Positions 23,886 through 32,403 of a stretch of 64,000 bases of DNA are shown here, piece after piece; position 1 is the first letter of the stretch; each line of letters opens with the position of its first letter. The translations under genes and the position numbers were made by a program. The DNA is from JAAYVZ01 sp035384965 (GTDB lineage Bacteria; Acidobacteriota; Thermoanaerobaculia; Thermoanaerobaculales; Thermoanaerobaculaceae). The notes below the pieces were generated by a model. That model had not been told where the DNA came from. It saw nothing but the letters and a program-made list of their open reading frames with translations, and did no database searches. The stretch spans positions 18,721-82,720 of the forward strand of contig DAOOJE010000015.1 in NCBI GenBank assembly GCA_035384965.1, given 5' to 3'.

Positions 23886-24638
23886 ATGGAGCCGATGGGC
23901 CGGCTGCTGCGCCTGCTCCACACGGCCGTCGCCGCCGCCCTCGTCACCCTCGACACGATCATCCTGGGCTCCTACGGCGTGCTGGTCGGCTTCATCCCGC
24001 CGCGCGGCGACTGGACGCTGCGCGGCTCGCGCCTGTGGGCCCGCATCATCCTGTGGGCGGCGCTGGTGCGGCGCCGCGTGGAAGGGCGGGAGCTGGTGCC
24101 GCGCGGCGCCCCGGTCGTGTTCATGGCCAACCACGAGTCGTGGCTCGACATCCCCGTGCTGCTCGCCACCATCCCGGTGCAGGTTCGCTTTCTGGCCAAG
24201 AAGTCGCTGTTCGGCATCCCGTTCCTCGGGTGGGCGATGCGCGCGATGGACTTCATCCCGGTCGACCGCGAAAACCGCCGGGAGGCCGTGAAGTCGTTCG
24301 AGGAGGCGGCGCAGCACATTCGCACTGGCCGGTCGGTGCTGATCTTCCCCGAGGAGACGCGGACCCGTGACGGCAGCCTGCTGCCGTTCCAGCGCGGGGG
24401 CTTTCTCATCGCGATCAAAGCCGGGGTTCCGATCGTCCCCGTCGGGCTGGAAGGCCCGGCGCGCTGCCTGGCGCGCGCTTCCTACCTGTTGCGCCCCGGC
24501 CGAGTCACCGTGCGCTTCGGCGAGCCGATCCCGACGGCAGGTCTCGGCGTCACCGCCAAGGAGGCGCTCATGATCCGGGTGCGCGAGACCATCGAACGGC
24601 TGCGCGGGGCGCGCGGCGAATCAGCCCCCGCCGCGTAG
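23886..24638 (+). CDS. plsC: 1-acyl-sn-glycerol-3-phosphate acyltransferase
   Basis: A 250-residue membrane enzyme that acylates lysophosphatidic acid to phosphatidic acid. Catalytic H-x4-D is in 'NHESWLD' (H83, D88). The glycerol-phosphate site is 'FPEETRTRDG' from residue 154, in which the common 'EGTRS' reads 'EETRT'. 'VPIVPVGLEG' follows. The N-terminal helix at 13-35 anchors it. ATG 23886 overlaps the region just after the ftsH stop; ATG 23895 is an alternative. The last 18 bases overlap the convergent selA. Confidence 0.92.
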   Translation: MEPMGRLLRLLHTAVAAALVTLDTIILGSYGVLVGFIPPRGDWTLRGSRLWARIILWAALVRRRVEGRELVPRGAPVVFMANHESWLDIPVLLATIPVQVRFLAKKSLFGIPFLGWAMRAMDFIPVDRENRREAVKSFEEAAQHIRTGRSVLIFPEETRTRDGSLLPFQRGGFLIAIKAGVPIVPVGLEGPARCLARASYLLRPGRVTVRFGEPIPTAGLGVTAKEALMIRVRETIERLRGARGESAPAA

Positions 24639-25967
24639 TGCGGCAGCCTCAACCACCCTCTCGATCTCCCGGTCCTGGTCCTGGAAGACCGCGCGCAGGT
24701 CGAGCACCACCGTGTCCCGCTCCACCCTCCCGATCACCGGAGGGCGGCCGCGGCGGAGGCGGACCGCCATCCCTCCCCCTCCGGGCAGGCACACCGCCCA
24801 TGACGGCACCGTCTGGTCGGGCGTGGTACCCCCGCCGAGCACGGCGGCCGTCCGGGTCACCCCGGCCGGAACGCCGCACCGGCGCAGTCTGGCCGCGAGG
24901 CGGCGGGCTCGCCGGCCGAGCTCGTGCTCCCCCACGCCGAGCAGGTGATAGAGCGGGACGTCTCCCGGCCGTTCGGCGAGGTAGGCGTCGAGGGTGGCGG
25001 CCAACGTGGCGAGTACCCGCTTGTCGGGGCGCAGCGCCCGCCGCAGCGGGTGGCGGCGGAGCGCCCCGATGACCTCGCCGCGGCCCACAAGGATCCCGGC
25101 TTGCGGCCCGCCCAGCAGCTTGTCCCCGGAGAACAGCACCACTTCGGGCCCGGCGGCCAGCAGCTCCCCCACGGTCGGCTCGTGCCGTAGTCCGTAAGCC
25201 TCGAGATGCAAGTGGCAACCCGATCCCTGGTCCACCCACACCGGGATGCCGTGGCGGCGACCGAGCGCCACCAGCTCCTCGATCGGGGGGGTGCTGACGA
25301 ACCCGGACAGCATGAAGTTGGAGCGGTGCACCACCAGCAGTGCCGCAGTGTCTGGGCCGATGGCCGCAGCGTAGTCCGCGGTGCGGGTGCGGTTGGTGCA
25401 ACCCACCTCGACCAAGCGAGCGCCGGCCACCGCCATGATCTCGGGCAGTCGGAACGAGCCGCCGATCTCGACGAGCTCGCCGCGCGAGACCACGACCTGG
25501 CGGCCCGTGGCCCGCGCCGCGAGCAGCAGCACCAGCGCGGCGGCCGTGTTTGTCACGACCATCGCCGCCTCCGCCCCGAAATAGCGGGTCAGGCGCTCCG
25601 CCACGGGGCGCAGTCGCTCGCCCCGCTCGCCCGCCTCGAGGTCGTACTCGAGCGCCAGGTACGCCGGCGGCGTCGCTTCCACCAAGGGCGCCCGCCCGAG
25701 GTTCGTGTGGATGAGCACGCCGGTGGCGTTGACCACGGGCGGATAGGCAGGCCCGGTCCGCCGTTCCAGCGCCAAGACGACCTCGCCGGCGAGCGCCTCA
25801 AGCGAGGGGACTGGAGCGCCGGCTGCCGTCCGCGCTCGCGCCGCGGCCACCACGGCGCGAGCGATGTCGCGGACGAGGCGGGGGCCGTGGACGCTGCGGG
25901 CCGTCGCCAGCGCCGGGTGAGCCAGGATCCGATGCATGGCCGGGAGGTGAGCGAGGGAGGCGGACAT
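24621..25967 (-). CDS. selA: L-seryl-tRNA(Sec) selenium transferase (selenocysteine synthase)
   Basis: A 448-residue PLP enzyme that turns Ser-tRNA(Sec) into Sec-tRNA(Sec) with selenophosphate. Family features are 'NATGVLIHTNLGRAPL' near residues 80-95, 'EYDLEAGERGER', 'WVDQGSGCHLHL' and the PLP lysine K283 in 'FSGDKLLGGPQAG'. Length fits bacterial SelA. It indicates that the organism decodes UGA as selenocysteine, but selB, selC and selD are not in the window. The ATG at 25967 is 6 bases from a TAGAAT box, so the mRNA is probably leaderless. Confidence 0.94.
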   Translation of the reverse strand: MSASLAHLPAMHRILAHPALATARSVHGPRLVRDIARAVVAAARARTAAGAPVPSLEALAGEVVLALERRTGPAYPPVVNATGVLIHTNLGRAPLVEATPPAYLALEYDLEAGERGERLRPVAERLTRYFGAEAAMVVTNTAAALVLLLAARATGRQVVVSRGELVEIGGSFRLPEIMAVAGARLVEVGCTNRTRTADYAAAIGPDTAALLVVHRSNFMLSGFVSTPPIEELVALGRRHGIPVWVDQGSGCHLHLEAYGLRHEPTVGELLAAGPEVVLFSGDKLLGGPQAGILVGRGEVIGALRRHPLRRALRPDKRVLATLAATLDAYLAERPGDVPLYHLLGVGEHELGRRARRLAARLRRCGVPAGVTRTAAVLGGGTTPDQTVPSWAVCLPGGGGMAVRLRRGRPPVIGRVERDTVVLDLRAVFQDQDREIERVVEAAALRGGG

Positions 25968-25973
25968 GAGGCG

Positions 25974-25979
25974 ATTCTA
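25974..25979 (-). promoter_or_regulatory. -10 box directly before selA
   Basis: TAGAAT on the minus strand, then 6 bases, then ATG 25967. No ribosome site lies between. A good -35 box is not visible. The 58-base intergenic region is shared with the divergent gene at 26026. Confidence 0.45.
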
Positions 25980-26012
25980 CCCTCGGGCGGTACCAGTTGC
26001 TCGCCAGTCGTG

Positions 26013-26018
26013 TAAGCT
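26013..26018 (+). promoter_or_regulatory. -10 box directly before the gene at 26026
   Basis: TAAGCT, then 7 bases, then ATG 26026. The box is weaker than its divergent partner, but the spacing to the start codon is the same type. Confidence 0.3.
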
Positions 26019-26025
26019 TCGCAGT

Positions 26026-26586
26026 ATGGGCAGCGGCGATGTGGTCTCCCAACTGGAACGCTGGCTGGTGGAGCTGTCCCGCAAGTGGGAGCGGTACTTC
26101 GCTCGCGACCCGCAGGTGCCGGTACCGCCGGAACGCGAGCGCGAAGCGCTGAGCCGGCGCCTGCGCGAGATCAGCCGCGAAGAGGTGCATGGAGCGGCCG
26201 CACAGTTCAGGCTGGATCAGCTCCTGAACCGCTTCTCGACCCTCAACCAGCACTGGAACAGGCAGCTCCGCCAGCGGGAGGAAGCCAGCGGAGGGCGAGC
26301 ACCTGCGGCCGCCGCAGCTCCTGCTGCCGCGGCGGCCAACACTTCCCGGCCGGCTTCCGTATCTCAGCCGGATGCGGACTACCGGCGGCTGTTCGCCGAG
26401 TACTCGGAGGCGCTCCGGCGCACCGGGCGTCCGGGGAGCGTGAGCTTCGAACGCTTCCGCGCCGCCCTCGAGCAGCAGCGCGAGGCGGTGCAGGCCAAGG
26501 GGGCGAGCGTGGAAGCGTTCGAGGTGCAGGAGGAGAACGGGCAGGTGCGCGTGCGAGCACGGGTTCGGCGGGGGAGGCAGGAATGA
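26026..26586 (+). CDS. Protein with MXAN_5187-like C-terminal domain
   Basis: A 186-residue cytoplasmic protein. The N-terminal part 'LERWLVELSRKWERYFAR' with 'VPPEREREALSRRLREIS' and 'FRLDQLLNRFSTLNQHWNRQ' resembles the small MXAN_5187 C-terminal domain of myxobacteria and acidobacteria, whose function is unknown. A Pro/Ala linker (about 88-108) leads to a second helical part 'LEQQREAVQAKGASVEAFEV' and a basic beta end. The stop overlaps the ATG of the TPR gene, so the pair is coupled. The family assignment is from memory of its pattern and is moderate. Confidence 0.55.
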   Translation: MGSGDVVSQLERWLVELSRKWERYFARDPQVPVPPEREREALSRRLREISREEVHGAAAQFRLDQLLNRFSTLNQHWNRQLRQREEASGGRAPAAAAAPAAAAANTSRPASVSQPDADYRRLFAEYSEALRRTGRPGSVSFERFRAALEQQREAVQAKGASVEAFEVQEENGQVRVRARVRRGRQE

Positions 26587-27419
26587 AGCGGTGGTGTGCG
26601 ATCGCGGTGCTGGTCGGCCTCGCAGCCGGCGCCCAGGCAAGGGTGTTCGAGCGCTTCCTCTCGCCGGATCGGCCGGCGGACAGGGCGATCATGGCGTATC
26701 TCGAGCTCGAGAAGAGCGGGCAAGCCACTTCGATGGACCTCGCCGAGCTGGCGGTTCTGCTCGTCAACAAGGGCTTCCCGAAGGACGCCGAGGAGTACCT
26801 CCGGGCTGCCCTCAAGAAGGACAGGCACAACCACGAGGCAGCGTTCCGCCTCGGCCTGGTGCTGCAGCGCCAGGGCCGGGACGCGGCGGCCTGCCGCTTC
26901 TACCGGCGCACGCTCAAGGAGCGGCCCGGGCACGGACCGGCCCGCTTCATGCTGGCGCTGGCCGAAGAATGCTCGGGTCGCACCCGGGCTGCCATCCGGG
27001 ACTACAAGCGCGCCTACCGGCACGCCCCCGATCTCGCCGATCCCGCCAAGAACCCCCTCGTCCTCGATTCCCGCCTGCAGACCCAGGCGTTGATCGAGCA
27101 CTACCGGGACACCGTCGCCCGGGCGACGTACCATGTCCTGCCGATCGACGCGAAGGCCGTGCAGCAGATGATGCTCGCCCGGCCGGCCGCGGCCGCGCCC
27201 GCCGCTCCCGGCTCGGCGGCACCGGCTTCCACCCCGCCGTCGAGGCCCGCCGGCGCCGCAAGACCCGCTGCAGTCGGCGCTCCCGCGGCGGCCGCCCCGC
27301 CCCCGGCGGGGGGCACCACCGAGGCGCCGCCCCGCTCAGGGACGAGGCCCCCGGCCCGCGAGACGCACGCTACCCCGTTGACCATCCTCCCGCACCCGAA
27401 CGTTTCCACGGCACCGTAG
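26583..27419 (+). CDS. Exported tetratricopeptide-repeat protein
   Basis: A 278-residue protein with an N-terminal signal sequence ('MKRWCAIAVLVGLAAGAQA'). Two to three TPR-like helix pairs follow: 'LAVLLVNKGFPKDAEEYLRA', 'EAAFRLGLVLQRQGRDAAAC' and 'ARFMLALAEECSGRTRAAIR', about residues 45-155. The last 90 residues are a low-complexity Ala/Pro-rich tail. It probably acts as a periplasmic scaffold for protein contacts. It starts inside the stop codon of the upstream gene and converges on ychF. Confidence 0.8.
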   Translation: MKRWCAIAVLVGLAAGAQARVFERFLSPDRPADRAIMAYLELEKSGQATSMDLAELAVLLVNKGFPKDAEEYLRAALKKDRHNHEAAFRLGLVLQRQGRDAAACRFYRRTLKERPGHGPARFMLALAEECSGRTRAAIRDYKRAYRHAPDLADPAKNPLVLDSRLQTQALIEHYRDTVARATYHVLPIDAKAVQQMMLARPAAAAPAAPGSAAPASTPPSRPAGAARPAAVGAPAAAAPPPAGGTTEAPPRSGTRPPARETHATPLTILPHPNVSTAP

Positions 27420-27480
27420 TGCGGGGGGCACGGGGGGCAGTAGCGCCCGGGCGGCGGTCGGAGCGGGCGCGGGCCCCACA

Positions 27481-28551
27481 TCACACGCTGAACCGAAAAT
27501 GCACCACGTCGCCGTCCTGGACGATGTAGTCCCGTCCTTCCAGCCGCAGGGTGGCGCGCTGGCGGCACGCTGCCAGCGATCCGGCGTCGAGGAGCTCGTT
27601 CCAGGGAACCACCTCGGCGCGGATGAACCCGCGCTCGATGTCGCTGTGGATCTCGCCGGCCGCCTTCACCGCCGGCGTGCCACGCACCACCGACCACGCC
27701 CGGCACTCGTCCTCCCCCACGGTGAAGAACGAGATCAGACCGAGCAGCCCGTACGCTTCCCGCAAGAGGCGGTCGAGCGCCCGGTCCGGCAGCCCGAGGT
27801 CGGCGAGGAACGCCACCTGGTCGGCGGCATCCAGGCGAGCCACCTCCTCCTCGATCGTGGCGCTCACGGCCGACACCGCGACCCCGGGCTGCGAGCGCCA
27901 GCGCTCGAGCCCGCTGCGACGCACCGCACCCTCGAGGTCGCCAGCGTCGCTCTCGGAGCAGTTGAGGACGACCAGCATCGGCTTGAGGGTGAAGAACGTG
28001 AAGCCCTTGAGCAGCCGCAGCTCCTCGGGCGCGAGAACGAGGGTGCGCAGCGGCGCTCCGGCCTCGAGTTGACAGCGGCAGCGCTCCAGGACGGCCTGCT
28101 CGGCCTCCAGTTCGGGGGTGCGGCGCTTGCCGAGATCCCGGCCGAGCCGCTCGAGGCGGTTGGTCGCGACTCCCAGGTCGGCGAGCAGCAGCTCGGTCTC
28201 GAGCAGCTCGAGGTCGCGCGCCGCGTCCACCGACCCCTCGGGGTGCGGCACCGAGTCGGAGGCGAACCCCCTGACGACCACAGCGAGGCCGTCCATGGTA
28301 CGCAGCTCCGGGAGGTTGAGGAAGGCGGAACCGCCCTTCACGATCCCCGGCACGTCGACGAAACGGACGGTGGCTGGCGTGTGCTTGCGCGGCTCGAAGA
28401 GCGCCGAGAGCCGATCCAGCCGGTCGTCCGGCACCTGGGCGATCCCGACGTGCGCCTGCTTGCCGTGCCCCGACGCCGGCGCGTGACCGGTGAGCAGGGA
28501 GAAGATCGTGGTCTTGCCCGACAGCTCAAGGCCCAGAATCCCGAACTCCAT
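27481..28551 (-). CDS. ychF: YchF/OLA1-type P-loop NTPase
   Basis: A 356-residue translation-linked NTPase of the Obg superfamily. The P loop 'GLELSGKTT' is at residues 7-15, the switch region is 'RFVDVPGIVKG', and the base-recognition motif is 'NCSE' in place of NKxD, the change that gives this family ATP preference. The C-terminal TGS domain ends 'GRDYIVQDGDVVHFRFSV'. The start ATG 28551 is chosen because GGAGG lies just before it and the protein then begins with the family N terminus; a start further upstream at 28578 adds a non-family stretch. It lies 53 bases after the penicillin acylase gene on the same strand. Confidence 0.9.
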   Translation of the reverse strand: MEFGILGLELSGKTTIFSLLTGHAPASGHGKQAHVGIAQVPDDRLDRLSALFEPRKHTPATVRFVDVPGIVKGGSAFLNLPELRTMDGLAVVVRGFASDSVPHPEGSVDAARDLELLETELLLADLGVATNRLERLGRDLGKRRTPELEAEQAVLERCRCQLEAGAPLRTLVLAPEELRLLKGFTFFTLKPMLVVLNCSESDAGDLEGAVRRSGLERWRSQPGVAVSAVSATIEEEVARLDAADQVAFLADLGLPDRALDRLLREAYGLLGLISFFTVGEDECRAWSVVRGTPAVKAAGEIHSDIERGFIRAEVVPWNELLDAGSLAACRQRATLRLEGRDYIVQDGDVVHFRFSV

Positions 28552-28604
28552 GTCGCCTCCGGGCGGGGAGCATACCACCGCGGTTTCCCCACCATGAGCC
28601 GGGA

Positions 28605-31112
28605 TCAGCCGCCGCCTGGTCCGGCCGCCGGGCGCTCAGGGACCAGCACGAGCGTGGTCACGGGCGGGCCGGGCAGGAACGGCGCCGGCTCCCCGTTGGC
28701 CCAGGCGTCGAAGCCAGCGCGGTAGAACGGCGAGAGCGGGTGGCCCGACGGCCCGCCGGGCATGTGGAACACCCCGGACTGCTCCCGCCCCGGCGAGACG
28801 ACGAAGCGTTCCGAGGCGCCGAAGCTCGGGCTCTGCACGCGCGGCATGTGGCTGTCGCCGGGGAGCTGCCGCGCCGGCAGGTCGAGCAGCGCTGCGAGCG
28901 GCCCCAGCGCCCGGCTCAGCGGGTGGCGGGCTCGCACGGTGTTGCGCCGGCCCCAGGTGTGCGCAGCGAGCGAGCCGCTGGTCTCGATGGCCCGCGCCGC
29001 GACGGTGTCCAGGCTCGCGAGCACGAGGGTGTTCCAGTCGCCGTACTCGGGGGCCAGCAGGTGGCGAGGGCGTTCGGTCAGCAGGCGCCATAGCGGCCCC
29101 TCGACCTGCGGCAAGCGCAGGACCGGGACGTCGTGCTCTGCCCCCACGCACGCCGCCACCAGCGGCTGCAGCGCTCGCCGCGCCACCTCGGCCCGCAGCT
29201 CTCGCACGAGGCGATAGGCGGCCGAGTCGACCGAGGCGTGCCCACTCCAGGTCGTCGCGAGCACGCGGCGCAGGTCGGCCCTCGTCGGGCTCGCCGCGCA
29301 GGCCGGCGGCGTGAGGGTCGCCAGGGCCAGGCGGTGCCAGCGCTCCAAGAAGTGTGCCCGGTCGTCGAGCTGCACCGCCAGGAGGTCGCACTCGCTCGCC
29401 GCCTCGAGCGCGCCGAGCCGGTCCCGGATCTGGCCTGCTCTCGCCCCCAGGTCGTAGCCGCCGTCCCCGAGCACCGCCAGCGCCGGCCCGCCCACCACCC
29501 GGTTGTTGGCGGTCCACAGCGTCCCGCCGTCCGGATCCAGAATGCGCGGCACCTCTTCCGGCTCAAGCCAGCCTTCCCAGCGCCGGGTCCCATCCGCCCA
29601 GCTCTCCGGGTACCGGCCATCGAAGCCGACCCGGCGAGGCAAGCGGCCGGCAACCGTCCAGCCGATGCGGCCGTGGCTGTCCGCGCACACGAAGTTCTGG
29701 GCGGGAATCCCGGCCCGGTTGGCGCGGTCGAGCGCCTCCTCGAGGCTGGAGGCGAGGGCCACGGCCAGCAGCCCGAGGCTGACGGCCTCCGGATGGTGCG
29801 CCACCCATGACAGCGCCAGCCGCCGGCCCCGGTGGTCGGTACCCACCACCGGCCCCCACAGCGACCGCTCGATTCGGACCTCCACCGGCGCTGCGCCGCG
29901 CACCTCGACGGTCTCGACGAACGTCTGGAGGCGCCGGGGGCCGTCTGGCGCCAGGTAACCGGAGGGGTCGTCCGGCGCCGGTTCCAGCACGATCACGTCG
30001 GAGGTGTCGATTTGTGCGTTCGTGAACCCCCACGCCACCTGCCCGTTGCTGCCGGCTACCAGCGCCGGTGTGCCGGGCAGGGTCACCCCGGCGAGCCGCC
30101 TCCGGCCGCCCGGCGCCGTCCTGTCGGGCCACTCCAGCACCGCCCGATACCAGATGGCCGGCACATCGAGCCCGAGGTGCATGTCGTTGGCGACCATCGC
30201 TCCGCCGTGGCGCGAGCGGCCCGCCGCCACCGCCCAGTTGTTGCTACCTGGCAGCAGGTCGGGATCCTCCTCGGCGAGGACGCGACGTGCCGTCCGCACC
30301 GCGACCGGCCGGGCGCGCAGGTCCAGCACCTCGGGGCCCGGTATCGGCGGCACCGGCATCGTGGAGCCGTCCAGAGCGGCGTCCCACTCGGTTCCGCCCG
30401 GCCCGAGAAACCTCAGCAGGGAGGCCGGAAGCAGGTCGCGCAGCAGCCCCTGGCGCGTCTCGGCGGCGCCGTCGCTCTCCTGCAGGGTGAGGAACATCGA
30501 GAGCAGGACCAGCACCGAGTCCGTGTCCTGCCAGGGGCGCGGGCGCTGGCGCAGTATGAGGTACTCCCACGGCAAGTCGCCGAGGGCGGCCCGGCCGGCG
30601 TTCACACCGTCGCGGTACGCGGCCACGGCAGCGCGGTCCGCCGGCGGCGCCTGGGCCACCGACCGCTCCGCCGTCTCTCGCAAGCGATGCACCCGCACCT
30701 TGCGGTCGGTCTCCAGGGCGGAGGGGCCGAGCAGCGCCGAAAGCTCGCCGGCCGAGGCGCGCCGCAAGAGGTCCATCTGGAAGAGGCGGTCCTGTGCATG
30801 CAAGAAGCCGAGGGCGCGAATCGCATCGAGGCGGCTTGCAGCCCGGATCACCGGAACGCCGAGAGCGTCCCGCTCGACCGTGACAGCGTGCTCGAGGCCC
30901 GGCAGGCCGTGCTCGCCGCGCAGCAACGGCAGGCTCGCGCACAGGCGCGCCCAGACCCACACACCGGCAACGGCCGCCACCAGCACGACAAACGTCCAGG
31001 CAGTGAAGGCGGTCCGCGCCAGCCTTCCCGTTGGCCGGGGCACGGCGGCCGCGGTGCGTCCGGAGGCGGTGAAAGCAGTGGGCGTGCCATCGCGGTCCGA
31101 CATGCCGAGCAT
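28605..31112 (-). CDS. Penicillin acylase family Ntn hydrolase (membrane-anchored)
   Basis: An 835-residue precursor of the Ntn-hydrolase class (peptidase S45 type: penicillin G acylase, acyl-homoserine lactone acylase). A single transmembrane segment at about 35-55 anchors it. The alpha chain has 'RDALGVPVIRAASRLDAIRA' and 'ALGFLHAQDRLFQMDLLRR'. The autocatalytic site is the 'PGSNNW' motif near residue 293, where Ser would become the N-terminal nucleophile after cleavage. The beta chain has 'NDMHLGLDVPAIWYRA' and 'AWGFTNAQIDTSDV'. Substrate unknown: cyclic amides, N-acyl amino acids or AHLs are possible. ATG 31103 is an alternative start. Confidence 0.88.
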   Translation of the reverse strand: MLGMSDRDGTPTAFTASGRTAAAVPRPTGRLARTAFTAWTFVVLVAAVAGVWVWARLCASLPLLRGEHGLPGLEHAVTVERDALGVPVIRAASRLDAIRALGFLHAQDRLFQMDLLRRASAGELSALLGPSALETDRKVRVHRLRETAERSVAQAPPADRAAVAAYRDGVNAGRAALGDLPWEYLILRQRPRPWQDTDSVLVLLSMFLTLQESDGAAETRQGLLRDLLPASLLRFLGPGGTEWDAALDGSTMPVPPIPGPEVLDLRARPVAVRTARRVLAEEDPDLLPGSNNWAVAAGRSRHGGAMVANDMHLGLDVPAIWYRAVLEWPDRTAPGGRRRLAGVTLPGTPALVAGSNGQVAWGFTNAQIDTSDVIVLEPAPDDPSGYLAPDGPRRLQTFVETVEVRGAAPVEVRIERSLWGPVVGTDHRGRRLALSWVAHHPEAVSLGLLAVALASSLEEALDRANRAGIPAQNFVCADSHGRIGWTVAGRLPRRVGFDGRYPESWADGTRRWEGWLEPEEVPRILDPDGGTLWTANNRVVGGPALAVLGDGGYDLGARAGQIRDRLGALEAASECDLLAVQLDDRAHFLERWHRLALATLTPPACAASPTRADLRRVLATTWSGHASVDSAAYRLVRELRAEVARRALQPLVAACVGAEHDVPVLRLPQVEGPLWRLLTERPRHLLAPEYGDWNTLVLASLDTVAARAIETSGSLAAHTWGRRNTVRARHPLSRALGPLAALLDLPARQLPGDSHMPRVQSPSFGASERFVVSPGREQSGVFHMPGGPSGHPLSPFYRAGFDAWANGEPAPFLPGPPVTTLVLVPERPAAGPGGG

Positions 31113-31306
31113 TGTGACAGAGCTCCTGGATCTTTCGGCAGAGGGGCCCGAAGAACGCCTCGTTCACGATAACTCTTCGGCGACCTAGGGGTATCGCTGA
31201 ATGTCGTACAGATGTGTAGGTCATCTATTGACAAGTCGTGCACCAGAGAGCAGGCTGACCGATAAGTTTCATGCTCGGACGAAGGTCCAGCAAGGGGGAG
31301 GACAGG

Positions 31307-32257
31307 ATGAAGAGAATCGCAGTGGTGTTGATCGTGGGGTTGGCGCTGGGTGCCACGGCGGCCCTGGCCCAGGAGCAGACGTTCGTCGGCGGCCACCCGC
31401 CCGCGGGGCAGGAGGCCGACCAGCCGTTCGTCTTCGAGGGCGTGGAGTACGCGAGCCAGGCGGCGTTCGGCGCGCTGCGCCGGTGTGCCACCCGGCAGGT
31501 CGACGAAATCGAGGCCGAGGCCATCGAGATCCAGACCCGGCAGTGGCTCGCCGAGCGGCCGTGGGAGCTGCACATCGCCGCGACCACCGTCAAGACCGTG
31601 CCGGTGTGGTTCCACATCTTCACCAGCACGACCGGCGCCGGCGACGTCACCACCCAGCAGATCAACGACCAGATCACCGTGCTCAACAACTCTTACGCCA
31701 GCAAGGGGTTCACCTTCACGATCGCGGGCGTGGAGCGCATCCCCAACAACACCTGCTACGCGATGTCGTACGGCAGCACGGCCGAGTCCACCTGCAAGAA
31801 CACCTACTCCAGGGACTCGTCGCTGTACCTCAACTTCTACACCGCCAACATCGGCGGCGGCCTGCTCGGCTGGGCCACGTTCCCCTGGGATCGCGCCGCC
31901 AAGCCCAAGATGGACGGCGTCGTGATCCTCTACTCGTCGCTGCCGGGGGGAACGGCGGCGCCGTACAACCTCGGCGACACGGCCACCCACGAGATCGGGC
32001 ACTGGTTGGGGCTGTACCACACGTTCCAGGGCGGCTGCACGAAGAACAACGACTACGTGGCGGACACCCCACAGGAGCGCTCGGCGCAGTACGGCTGCCC
32101 GTCGCCGCAGCCCGACACCTGCAAGAAGAACCCGGGGCTCGATCCGATCTACAACTTCATGGACTACACGGACGACGCCTGCATGAACCACTTCACGGCC
32201 GGGCAGGCGACCCGCATGCAGACCATGGCTGCACAGTACCGCCCGGGCCTCGTGTAG
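31307..32257 (+). CDS. Secreted M43-family (pappalysin-like) zinc metalloprotease
   Basis: A 316-residue exported protease. The signal peptide ends near 'AALAQ' at residues 20-23. The zinc site 'HEIGHWLGLYH' starts at H228, with the metzincin third His. The Met-turn region is 'NFMDYTDDACM'. Six Cys in the catalytic half suggest disulfides. The N-terminal 100 residues form a propeptide. Start ATG 31307 has GGGGGAGGACAGG upstream. It is followed by a strong terminator. Probable role: degradation of external proteins for nutrition, or maturation of surface proteins. Confidence 0.92.
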   Translation: MKRIAVVLIVGLALGATAALAQEQTFVGGHPPAGQEADQPFVFEGVEYASQAAFGALRRCATRQVDEIEAEAIEIQTRQWLAERPWELHIAATTVKTVPVWFHIFTSTTGAGDVTTQQINDQITVLNNSYASKGFTFTIAGVERIPNNTCYAMSYGSTAESTCKNTYSRDSSLYLNFYTANIGGGLLGWATFPWDRAAKPKMDGVVILYSSLPGGTAAPYNLGDTATHEIGHWLGLYHTFQGGCTKNNDYVADTPQERSAQYGCPSPQPDTCKKNPGLDPIYNFMDYTDDACMNHFTAGQATRMQTMAAQYRPGLV

Positions 32258-32285
32258 GGCCGTTCGGCGGTCTCACCTTGCGGGG

Positions 32286-32312
32286 AAGGAGGCGCCCAGC
32301 GCCTCCTTTTCT
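32286..32312 (+). terminator. Rho-independent terminator of the metalloprotease gene
   Basis: AAGGAGGCGC (32286-32295) pairs perfectly with GCGCCTCCTT (32299-32308), 3-base loop, followed by TTTTCT. It lies 29 bases after the stop codon. Confidence 0.85.
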
Positions 32313-32403
32313 CTGCCCGGTGCCCGGGATCATCCACGCGATGTGAAAAGCGGCCCGGCCCGCCCGCGTGGCGGAGTTCCGGGCCGCTGGCCTTCAAGCC
32401 GCC

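Noticed and set aside
31228..31266. TTGACA at 31228-31233 before the M43 protease
   Set aside because: The position for the -10 box is CAGGCT; GATAAG comes 27 bases later. No convincing promoter.
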